Assembly (NCBI RefSeq): GCF_002749615.1
Contig: NZ_CP024201.1
Span: 3,348,001-3,412,000, forward strand
From: Caulobacter mirabilis
Lineage (GTDB): Bacteria; Pseudomonadota; Alphaproteobacteria; Caulobacterales; Caulobacteraceae
Direction: 5' to 3'
DNA length: 64,000 nt
How positions within the stretch are numbered: position 1 is the first letter of the stretch; each line of letters starts with the position of its first letter. The notes beneath the pieces were generated by a model. That model saw nothing but the letters and a program-made list of their open reading frames with translations. It did no database searches and was not told the origin of the DNA. This document shows, piece by piece, positions 17,270 to 24,688 of the stretch. Both the position numbers and the translations under genes were made by a program.

Positions 17270-19450
17270 TCAGAAGCTGTGGCGCAGCGTCAGGCGGGCG
17301 TTGCGCGGCTCGGCGTAGACGAAACCGGCGAACCAGGTGTTGTTGCTGTAGTAGCTCTCGTCGAAGACGTTGTTGACGTTCAGCTGGATCGTCGTCTGGT
17401 CGGTCAGCTCGTACTGCGCCATCAGGTTCACGACCGTGTAGGCCGGCTGGCCGACGGCTTCCTTCAGTTTCGTGGCCGGGTTTTCCGCCGTCTGCGGCGG
17501 CCGGCTCTCCCAGCGCATCGACCCGCCGATGCTGAAACGCTCCAAGGCGCCCGACAGCCGGTACTTGGTGGACAGCCGCAGCACGCGCCGCGGGTGGTGG
17601 GCCTGGACCGGCGCGCCGTCGGCGTCGTCGGCCGAGAACTGCGTCCAGCCCACGCTGACGTCCCAGTCCGGCATGACCTCGCCGGCCAGTTCGAGCTCGT
17701 AGCCCTTGGAGACCGTGCCCTCGGCGGCGCGGTAGGCGGGGTCGACCGTGCCCGGGATCAGGTGGCCTTCGTCGACCACCGGGAAGTTGTTCTGCTCGAC
17801 GCGGAAGACGGCGGCCGAGGCCCGCAGCAGCCCGCCCAGCAGGTCGGCCTTCACCCCGGCCTCGTAGTTGTCGCCCTCGAGCGGGTCCAGGTACCGGCCG
17901 TTGCGGTCCCGGTAGGTCTGCGGGTCGAAGATGCTGGTGTAGCTGGCGTAGGCCGAGACCGTGTCGGTGATGTCGTAGATCACCCCGACGTAGGGCGTGA
18001 AGACGTTGTCGTGCTTCATCGTGTAGGGCGTCGGCGAGCCCTGCGACACCGCCTCCTCGCGCTTCCATTGGCTCAGGCGGCCGCCGGCGATCAGCTTCAG
18101 GTCGTCCGTGACCTGGAAGCGGGTCGCCGCGTAGACGCCGCTCTGCGTCGTCACGCCGAAGCCCGAAGATCGGAAGCGCGGCCCCCAGACGGGCTCGGGA
18201 TAGCGACCGTCCCAGCGATGGAAGTCGCCGGAGTCGGGCTGGACGCCGACCGGCTCGCGGTTGGTCCAGCCGTTGCTCAGGCGGTTGTACGAAGCCCCGA
18301 CGACCAGCTCATGCTCGCGGCCGAACAGGTCATAGGCGCCCTTCACGGACAGGCTGGCGTTCCACTGCTCGGGCTTCGAGCCGAACCAGTAGGGCCAGGC
18401 GCTCATGCCCTGGCCGGTCTGGGCGTCGAGCGCGCCCCACATCCAGAGGAGCTTCGAGTCCTCCTCCTGGCGGTGGTAGCTGAGATCGCCGCGCGCCGAC
18501 CAGCGCGGGCTGAACGAATGCTCCAGGGTGACGAAGGCGGCCTGTTCGGTGGTGTCCCACTGGTTCCACCGCGCGGCGCTGGTCTTCGAGCGGTCCCAGT
18601 TCGTACGTGTCCCGTTGGAGTACCAGTAGGGCAGCTGGCCCCAGAGGACGCCGCTGCGCTCGTCGCGCTGGTGGCTGGCGCCGAGCCTGAGCCGGGTGTT
18701 CTCGCCCAGGTCGGCGTCGATGACGCCGTACAGGGTGAAGCCCTTGGAATGCTCCAGATCCACGAAGGCGTCCTGGTCGTAGACCTGGGCGACGAAGCGC
18801 CCGCGGACCGAACCGTCCTTCGTGAACGGCACGGTCACGTCCGCCGTGCTGGAGAAACGGCTCCAGGAGCCGGCCTCAAGGCTGAGCTGGCCGGTCAGCT
18901 CCCGCGCCGTGGCGTGCTTTCGGATCAGGTTGATCGAGGCGGACGGCTCCCCCGCGCCGTGCATCAGGCCGGTCGCGCCGCGCACCACCTCGATCCGCTC
19001 GTAGATCGCCGTGCTGGTCTCCTCCAGGCCGATGTTGCCGTTCTCGAACGGCACGCCGTCGAGCTGGAAGTTGCCGATCTCGAAGCCGCGCGCCGCGAGC
19101 TGGTTGCGCCCCCGGTCGACGGCCTTGAGCGAGATTCCGGTCGTGTAGGCGAGCATCTCGGTCGCCTTGAACGCGCCCTGGTCCTCGATCTGTTCGCGGG
19201 TGATTACGCTCAGCGACTGGGGCGTCTCCCGGGGCGTCAGATCGAGCCCGGTGGCGGCGGTGTTGGCCGTCGCGCCGCGGCCGTAGACCACCAACGCCTC
19301 GACCTGGGCCTTGTCCTCGGCGGGCGGCGGCGCCTCCTCTGCGGCGACCGCGAGCGTTGGGACGAGCAGCGCCGCGGCCAGCGCCCCGAACGACGCCGAA
19401 CCGGCCAAACCAAACCGCGCCCGACTAGCGACCGGATGTTTCCGAAGCAT
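17270..19450 (-). CDS. TonB-dependent siderophore receptor
   Basis: Outer-membrane receptor of the ferric-siderophore type (FhuA/FoxA/FpvA-like). Evidence is the TPRETPQSLSVITREQIEDQG motif (seen in parts: LTPRETPQSLSVITREQI), LDGVPFENGN, VVRGATGLMHGAGEPSASIN and a C-terminus ending LRHSF with a terminal phenylalanine, needed for barrel insertion. The ATG at 19450 (726 residues, MLRKHPVASRA) is preferred over upstream starts because it begins the signal peptide (SFGALAAALLVPTLAVAAEE) and is preceded by GGGAC. A Fur-like palindrome lies about 47 bases upstream. Confidence 0.92.
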   Translation of the reverse strand: MLRKHPVASRARFGLAGSASFGALAAALLVPTLAVAAEEAPPPAEDKAQVEALVVYGRGATANTAATGLDLTPRETPQSLSVITREQIEDQGAFKATEMLAYTTGISLKAVDRGRNQLAARGFEIGNFQLDGVPFENGNIGLEETSTAIYERIEVVRGATGLMHGAGEPSASINLIRKHATARELTGQLSLEAGSWSRFSSTADVTVPFTKDGSVRGRFVAQVYDQDAFVDLEHSKGFTLYGVIDADLGENTRLRLGASHQRDERSGVLWGQLPYWYSNGTRTNWDRSKTSAARWNQWDTTEQAAFVTLEHSFSPRWSARGDLSYHRQEEDSKLLWMWGALDAQTGQGMSAWPYWFGSKPEQWNASLSVKGAYDLFGREHELVVGASYNRLSNGWTNREPVGVQPDSGDFHRWDGRYPEPVWGPRFRSSGFGVTTQSGVYAATRFQVTDDLKLIAGGRLSQWKREEAVSQGSPTPYTMKHDNVFTPYVGVIYDITDTVSAYASYTSIFDPQTYRDRNGRYLDPLEGDNYEAGVKADLLGGLLRASAAVFRVEQNNFPVVDEGHLIPGTVDPAYRAAEGTVSKGYELELAGEVMPDWDVSVGWTQFSADDADGAPVQAHHPRRVLRLSTKYRLSGALERFSIGGSMRWESRPPQTAENPATKLKEAVGQPAYTVVNLMAQYELTDQTTIQLNVNNVFDESYYSNNTWFAGFVYAEPRNARLTLRHSF

Positions 19451-19496
19451 TTGAAGTCCCGCCCATTCCATAACGACGGGCGCCGAACTATTGCAT

Positions 19497-19513
19497 TTGC
19501 GAGTGACTCGCAA
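19497..19513. promoter_or_regulatory. Fur-like palindrome between divergent genes
   Basis: TTGCGAG-TGA-CTCGCAA is a perfect inverted repeat, close to TGCGAATNATTCGCA-type Fur boxes of proteobacteria. It is located 47 bases before the siderophore receptor start and 108 bases before the ABC substrate-binding protein start, so it could govern both. It also contains GAGTGACTC, overlapping a GANTC site. Confidence 0.6.
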
Positions 19514-19620
19514 GGATGGGCGACAAGAAGCAGGGCGAATGCGCGATCGACGGCCGTCCAGCCCCCTTCCCCCACACCCCCTCCGCCCCTAACCTCGCCG
19601 CGCTTCACGGGAGGGTTCCG

Positions 19621-20634
19621 ATGCTGTCACGCCGCCTGATGCTGGTCGCCGCGGTCGCGGGGCTGGCGACCGCCTGTTCTCCGAAGCCGGACGAAGCGAC
19701 CAAGTCCGCCGCCGGCGCCGGAGGCCTGACGGAGATCCGCTTCGCCACCGACTGGCGGGCTCAGGGGGAACAGGGCGGCTTCTACCAGGCGCTGGCCACC
19801 GGCGAGTACGAGAAGCGCGGTCTGAAGGTGACCATCATCCAGGGCGGCCCGGGCGTGAACGTGCCGCAGCTGGTGTCCAGCGGCGCGGTCCAGATGGGCA
19901 TGGGCTCCAACAGCTTCATCACCCTGAACCTGGCGCGCGAGAAGGCGCCGGTGAAGGCGGTGGCGGCCTTCTTCCAGAAGGACCCGCAGGTCCTGATCGC
20001 CCATCCGGGCACGGGCGTGAACAGCATCGCCGACATGAAGGGCCGGCCGATCCTGCTGGCCGACGCCTCGGTGACCGCCTTCTGGGTCTGGCTGAAGAGC
20101 AAGTACGGCTTCACCGACGCCCAGGTGCGCAAGTACAACTACAGCCTCGCCCCCTTCCTGTCGGACAAGCGGGCCATCGTGCAGGGCTATCTGTCGAGCG
20201 AGCCCTACACCATCCAGAAGGAGGCCGGCTTCAAGCCCGGCGTCTTCCTGCTCGCCGACGAGGGCTATCCCGGCTACGCGACCATGGTCCTGGCGCCCGA
20301 CGCCATGATCGCCGGCAAGCCCGAGGTGGTCCGCGCCTTCGTCGAGGCCTCGGCGGCGGGCTGGAAAAGCTACCTGCACGGCGACGCGTCGAAGGCCGAC
20401 GCCCTGATCCTGAAGGACAATCCGGAGATGACGGCCGAGCTGCTGGCCAACGCCCGCGAGCAGATGCGCAACTATGGCGTCGTCGAGTCCGGCGACGCTG
20501 TGACCGGCGGCGTGGGCGTGATGACCGACGCCCGCTGGGCCGAATTCTTCAAGGTGGCGTCGGAACAGGGCGTCTACCCCAAGGACATGGACTACAAGAG
20601 CGCCTACTCGCTGGACTTCGTCGGGAAGAAGTAG
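19621..20634 (+). CDS. NitT/TauT-type ABC transporter substrate-binding lipoprotein
   Basis: Periplasmic binding component of an ABC importer (NMT1/SsuA-like family). The 337-residue product starts at the ATG at 19621, preceded by GGGAGGG; the frame is open further upstream but without a signal. The lipobox ATAC gives a lipid-anchored protein. FATDWRAQGEQGGFYQALAT and LKVTIIQGGPGVNVPQLVSSG follow the family pattern for binding proteins of sulfonates, nitrate or thiamine precursors. The ligand is unknown; the ATPase and permease genes follow. Confidence 0.85.
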   Translation: MLSRRLMLVAAVAGLATACSPKPDEATKSAAGAGGLTEIRFATDWRAQGEQGGFYQALATGEYEKRGLKVTIIQGGPGVNVPQLVSSGAVQMGMGSNSFITLNLAREKAPVKAVAAFFQKDPQVLIAHPGTGVNSIADMKGRPILLADASVTAFWVWLKSKYGFTDAQVRKYNYSLAPFLSDKRAIVQGYLSSEPYTIQKEAGFKPGVFLLADEGYPGYATMVLAPDAMIAGKPEVVRAFVEASAAGWKSYLHGDASKADALILKDNPEMTAELLANAREQMRNYGVVESGDAVTGGVGVMTDARWAEFFKVASEQGVYPKDMDYKSAYSLDFVGKK

Positions 20635-20866
20635 AGGCAGATCCCCCCCGCTCCTCCACTTCCGTCATCTTCGCGCTTGTCGCGAGGATCCATGCGTGAT
20701 GACGCGGAAGGGGCGCTGCGATCTCTCGACCGTCGTGTTCATGCCCCCCCGGGGACCGGCCAAGGCCGGCCCGAGGACAGGCTCAGGGACAAGTCCGACG
20801 ATGACGGTGGAGGGGATAGGCGCTACGGCTGACCGCACGGAGTTCGAAACGGGGGCAAGGCTGACG
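20635..20866. other. Intergenic interval before the ABC ATPase gene
   Basis: The 232 bases contain a GC-rich palindromic stretch at about 20662-20710 (TCGCG-CTTG-TCGCGA type, flanked by CGTCAT and ATGACG), similar to dispersed Caulobacteraceae repeats. No clear promoter is seen, so the ATPase and permease may be co-transcribed with the binding protein. Confidence 0.4.
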
Positions 20867-21631
20867 ATGAGCGACACGCAACGCGCGCCCACTGCCGCCG
20901 CCCTCTCCGCCGTCGAGGTCGCCTACCCTCGCGGCCCGGCGCTCGGGCCGTTCGACCTGAGCCTCGCCGCCGGGGAGATCGTCGCCCTGGTCGGGCCCTC
21001 CGGCTGCGGCAAGTCGACGGCGCTGCGGCTGCTGGCCGGACTGGAACAGCCCACACGCGGGACCGTCCAGCGGGACGCCGGCAAGGGCGAGACCTCGCTG
21101 GTGTTCCAGGCGCCGACCCTGGCGCCCTGGCTGGACGCCGCCGCCAACGTCGCCCTGCCGCTGGAGCTGGCCGGCGTCAGCCGAGGCGAGGCCCGCGACC
21201 GCGCTGTCGCCGCCCTGGACCGGGTCGGGCTGAAGGGCTCGGCCGCAACGCGGCCGGCCCAGCTCAGCGGCGGCATGGCGATGCGGGTGTCGCTGGCCAG
21301 GGCCTTGGTCACCCGGCCCCGGCTGCTGCTGCTGGACGAGCCTTTTGCCGCCCTGGACGAGATCACCCGCCGCACCCTGGCCGACGACGTCCTGGACCTG
21401 TGGTCGGAGCTCAGGCCCGCCATCCTGTTCGTGACCCACAATGTCGAGGAGGCCGTCTACATGGCTTCGCGCGTCGTGGTCATGACCGCCGGCCCCGGGC
21501 GGCTGGCCGGCGAGGTCGCCATCGACGGCCCCCTGCCCCGGCCCGCCGGCTTTCGGGTCGCCGAGGGTTTCCGCCAAGCCGCCGAGACGGTGTCCGGCCT
21601 GCTGGCGCGCGGCATGGAGAAGACCGCGTGA
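20867..21631 (+). CDS. NitT/TauT-type ABC transporter ATP-binding protein
   Basis: Cytoplasmic ATPase of the importer. Of 254 residues, the Walker A motif is GPSGCGKSTALR, the signature LSGGMAMRVSLARAL and Walker B LLLLDEPFAALDE followed by the switch histidine FVTHNVEEAVYMA, which also carries the EEA typical of this family. The frame is open upstream, but the ATG at 20867 gives the standard N-terminus. Its stop overlaps the permease GTG (GTGA). Confidence 0.92.
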   Translation: MSDTQRAPTAAALSAVEVAYPRGPALGPFDLSLAAGEIVALVGPSGCGKSTALRLLAGLEQPTRGTVQRDAGKGETSLVFQAPTLAPWLDAAANVALPLELAGVSRGEARDRAVAALDRVGLKGSAATRPAQLSGGMAMRVSLARALVTRPRLLLLDEPFAALDEITRRTLADDVLDLWSELRPAILFVTHNVEEAVYMASRVVVMTAGPGRLAGEVAIDGPLPRPAGFRVAEGFRQAAETVSGLLARGMEKTA

Positions 21632-22395
21632 AAACCGTCGCCGCCATCGCTACGCCCATCATCTTCATCGCCATCCTGCTGGCGATCTGGGAAATCGGCT
21701 GCCGGGCCGCGAACCTGCCCGCCTATCTGCTGCCGCCGCCCTCGGCGATCGGGAAGGTGCTGGTCGAGAGCTGGCCGCTGCTGCTGTCGTCGGCCTGGAA
21801 CACCCTGCTGACCGCATTGGTCGCCCTGCTGGTCGCCAGCCTCGTCGCCTCGTCCCTGGCCCTGCTGACCGCCCTCAGTCCGGTGATCGAACGCGCGGTT
21901 CAGCCGCTGGCCGTGACGCTGCAGGTGACGCCGGTCATCGCCATCGCCCCCTTCCTGGTCATCTGGGCCGGCTTGGAGCATCCCGAGCGCGCGGTCGTGG
22001 TCGCCGCCGCCGTAGCCGCCTTCTTCCCGATCTATTCCGGCGTCGCCACCGGCCTGAAGTCCGCGGATCCGGACCTGGAGCGGCTGTTCCGGCTCTACGG
22101 CGCCACGCGTCTCCAGACCCTGTGGCGGCTGCGGCTGCCCGCGGCGACGCCGTTCGTTCTGGAGGGCCACAAGGTCGGCGGCGGCCTGGCGGTGATAGGG
22201 GCGGTGATGGGCGAGTTCGTCGCCGGCTCGGGCGGCTCCCAGGGCCTCGCCTGGCGCATCCTGGAGGCGACCAACAGGCTGCAGACGGCCAAGGCCTTCG
22301 CCGCTCTGTTCGTCCTGGCCCTGATGGGCGCCGGTCTCTATGCCCTGCTGCAGCTGCTGGAGAAGCGGGCGCTGGTCTGGTGGCGCGGCCGTTAG
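21628..22395 (+). CDS. NitT/TauT-type ABC transporter permease
   Basis: Inner-membrane permease of 255 residues with about six hydrophobic segments. The N-terminus reads KTVAAIATPIIFIAILLAIW, and PAYLLPPPSAIG and the EAA-like cytoplasmic loop LYGATRLQTLWRLRLPAATP are typical of SsuC/TauC permeases. The GTG start at 21628 overlaps the ATPase stop. Taken with the neighbours this forms a complete binding protein-ATPase-permease set. Confidence 0.92.
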   Translation: MKTVAAIATPIIFIAILLAIWEIGCRAANLPAYLLPPPSAIGKVLVESWPLLLSSAWNTLLTALVALLVASLVASSLALLTALSPVIERAVQPLAVTLQVTPVIAIAPFLVIWAGLEHPERAVVVAAAVAAFFPIYSGVATGLKSADPDLERLFRLYGATRLQTLWRLRLPAATPFVLEGHKVGGGLAVIGAVMGEFVAGSGGSQGLAWRILEATNRLQTAKAFAALFVLALMGAGLYALLQLLEKRALVWWRGR

Positions 22396-22455
22396 GCGGG
22401 GGTTAAGCGCCCGGCGTTAAGGTTTGCTCCGAATCCGTCGTCGGCCGGAAGCACC

Positions 22456-23325
22456 ATGCGTACCGTCATCGCCATCGCCCTGCTGTCTGCCAGCGCCGTC
22501 GCCGCCCAAGCGGCGGAGGATCGCTACGGCCCCGCCCGGCCTCAGCAGGCCTCCGCGCCCTATGGCGTCCAGGGCGGCCCGGCCGCCGCGCCGACGCCCT
22601 ACGCGGGCCCCATGCTGTCCTGGACCGGCAAGGTGCAGCCCCAGACGCCCGCGCCGGTCGCAGCGGCGAGCGCGCCCGCCGGCCCGGCCCCGCTGCCGAC
22701 CAGCCTCTACGACGCGCCCCCGGCGCCGGCCGCCCGGGTGCAGGCCCATCCGTGGCTGCAGCGCACGACGGCGCCCGCGCCGCCGGCCGCCCCGCAGCGA
22801 CCGACCCTGCCGCCGCAGTACGCCCCGCCGCGTCCCGCGCCTGTCGCCGCGGCTCCGACGCAGCCGCCCTACCGCCCAGCCTATCAGCCGCAGGCCCAAT
22901 ACCAGCAACCCCAGCCGGCCTATCGACCGCAACCCCAGGCTCGGCCGCAGCTGGCCGGCGGCCCGCCGCCCGCGGCCGCGCCACAACCGCCTGTCGCCGC
23001 CGCGCCTGTGGCGCCGGTTGCCCAGCCTATCGCCCAGCCCGTTGCGCCGCGCCAGGTCGCCGCCGCCGGGACGGACGCCACCACCGCCCGCGCCTATTCG
23101 GTGGTCCGCGAGTACGGCGGCCAGCCCGATCCGATCTCGCTGCCGCCGCCGCAGAGCTATTGGGCGACGCGTCCAGGCGTCACGCCCGACCAGGGCGTGG
23201 TCCTGGACGACACCATGAACGGCGCCGTCGATCCCGTGGCCGAGACCGAGGCCACCTACGCCGAGGACCGCCAGCGTCGAGCCGAACGGGCGGAGCGCGC
23301 CGGGCGCGCGGAGCGGAACAAGTGA
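22456..23325 (+). CDS. Proline/alanine/glutamine-rich secreted protein
   Basis: A 289-residue protein with a signal peptide (TVIAIALLSASAVAAQAAE) and a long low-complexity middle rich in Pro, Ala and Gln (about residues 25-205), with repeats such as QPPYRPAYQP and PAYRPQPQA. A conserved-looking end (residues about 205-265) includes AYSVVREYGGQPDPISLPPP and VVLDDTMNG. A role in the envelope or cell surface is likely; the precise function is unknown. Its stop overlaps the start of the DUF2336 gene as GTGA. Confidence 0.75.
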   Translation: MRTVIAIALLSASAVAAQAAEDRYGPARPQQASAPYGVQGGPAAAPTPYAGPMLSWTGKVQPQTPAPVAAASAPAGPAPLPTSLYDAPPAPAARVQAHPWLQRTTAPAPPAAPQRPTLPPQYAPPRPAPVAAAPTQPPYRPAYQPQAQYQQPQPAYRPQPQARPQLAGGPPPAAAPQPPVAAAPVAPVAQPIAQPVAPRQVAAAGTDATTARAYSVVREYGGQPDPISLPPPQSYWATRPGVTPDQGVVLDDTMNGAVDPVAETEATYAEDRQRRAERAERAGRAERNK

Positions 23326-24422
23326 GCGCGCCCACGAGCCGCCTCCACGACCTCATCAGCCTCGCCGCAGAAACCTCCAGCGAACGGCGGCGCGAACTGC
23401 TGCGCGGCGTGACCGACATGTTCTTCGCCGGCGAGACCCACGCCGCCGGCGAGATGGCGCTGTTCGACGCCGTCCTCAGCCAGCTGGCCGGGGAGATGGA
23501 GGTCGCCGTCCGCGCCGAACTGGCCGAGCGCATGGCCCAGGGGGGCGGCGCCGCGCCGACCAACCTGATGCGCAACCTGGCCGTCGACGACATCGAGGTG
23601 GCCCGCCCGGTGCTGGAGCAGTCCGGCGCCCTCAGCGACGAGGATCTGATGCGGGTGGCCCGGACCAAGGGCCAGGAGCATCTGCGCGCCATCTCCCAGC
23701 GCCCGACGCTGTCGGCGGCGGTGTCCGACGCCATCGTCGAACGCGGCGACGACGACACCCTGGGCGTCCTGCTGCGCAACGAGGGGGCCGCCCTCTCCCG
23801 CCGGGCGCAGGAACGCGCGGTCGACCGCGCCGCCCACAATCCCGACCTGCACGAGGCCGTGGTCAGCCGCGACAGCCTGCCGATCGACCTCCTGAACGAG
23901 ATGTATTTCGTGGTCGAGGCCCGGTTGCGCGACCACATCCTCACCCGCAACGCCGAGGTCAATCCGGCGGAGCTGGAGGCGGCTCTGTCCGCCGGCCGCA
24001 AGCGCGTGGCCCTGGGCGACGGCGCCCTGCCCGCCGACTACGCGGAGGCCGAGAAGACCGTGCGCGGCCTGATCGCCCGCAACGACGTCGGCCCGCGCAC
24101 CCTGGCGGCGATGCTGCGCAATCGCGAGACCACCAAGTTCCTGATCGCCCTGGCCGAACTGGCGGACATCGACTTCCACACCGCCCGCCGGATCCTGGAG
24201 CGGAAGGAGCTCGACGCCCTGGCCATCGTCTGCAAGGCCGCCGACTTCGACCGGGCCCTGTTCTTGACCTTCACCGTCCTGATCCTGAACCGCGACGATG
24301 CGGCCATGACCCGGGCGAAGGCCTACGGCGATCTCTACAACGACCTGCCGCGCGAAGCGGCCCTGCGCACGATCCGCTTCTGGCGGATGCGCCGCACCAC
24401 CGGCGACGTCGCGGCCGCGTAG
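23322..24422 (+). CDS. DUF2336 domain protein
   Basis: A 366-residue cytoplasmic, largely alpha-helical protein. The N-terminal region (RLHDLISLAAETSSERRREL, LLRGVTDMFFAG) and the repeated RNEGAALSRRAQERAV-type helices are the DUF2336 pattern common in Caulobacterales and other alphaproteobacteria, where these repeats resemble HEAT-like helices. The GTG at 23322 is chosen because it overlaps the upstream stop; the frame is open further upstream but there it only shadows the proline-rich gene. Function is unknown. Confidence 0.85.
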   Translation: MSAPTSRLHDLISLAAETSSERRRELLRGVTDMFFAGETHAAGEMALFDAVLSQLAGEMEVAVRAELAERMAQGGGAAPTNLMRNLAVDDIEVARPVLEQSGALSDEDLMRVARTKGQEHLRAISQRPTLSAAVSDAIVERGDDDTLGVLLRNEGAALSRRAQERAVDRAAHNPDLHEAVVSRDSLPIDLLNEMYFVVEARLRDHILTRNAEVNPAELEAALSAGRKRVALGDGALPADYAEAEKTVRGLIARNDVGPRTLAAMLRNRETTKFLIALAELADIDFHTARRILERKELDALAIVCKAADFDRALFLTFTVLILNRDDAAMTRAKAYGDLYNDLPREAALRTIRFWRMRRTTGDVAAA

Positions 24423-24467
24423 GGACCGGCTCCGAAGCTTCAGGGCCCAAGCCGGGCTTCTATATCC

Positions 24468-24573
24468 GGTCATCCCGGCGAAGGCCGGGACCCAGCGTCA
24501 GGCTCGGCGTAGGGTGATTACACGCCAATACGGAGCCCTAGGATCTGGATCCCGGCCTTCGCCGGGACGACCG
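24468..24573. repeat. Pair of inverted REP-like palindromes
   Basis: Each unit has the core TCCCGGC-GAAG-GCCGGGA (24473-24490) or its complement (24550-24567). The units, flanked by GTCAT/GTCGT and CCAG, face each other and are about 60 bases apart, so they could fold into one long hairpin as in BIME-type elements. They lie between the convergent DUF2336 and putA genes. Confidence 0.7.
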
Positions 24574-24608
24574 GCTTGGGTGCGGACGCCTCCCGCCCCT
24601 CTCCCCCC

Positions 24609-24641
24609 AAAAAGAAGGGCGCGACCGCAAGGCCGCGCCCT
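24609..24641 (-). terminator. Rho-independent terminator of putA
   Basis: On the minus strand a stem of GGGCGCG and CGCGCCC (24617-24623 with 24634-24640, extended by a few pairs) is followed by TTCTTTTTGGGG. It lies 48 bases after the putA stop. Confidence 0.85.
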
Positions 24642-24688
24642 CTAGGCGGGGAGGAAACCGGCGACGCCGGATGGAGGACAGCGGGTCC

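Noticed and set aside
22401..22420. TTAA repeats upstream of the proline-rich gene as a CtrA site
   Set aside because: The two TTAA words are 10 bases apart, not the 7 needed for TTAA-N7-TTAA.
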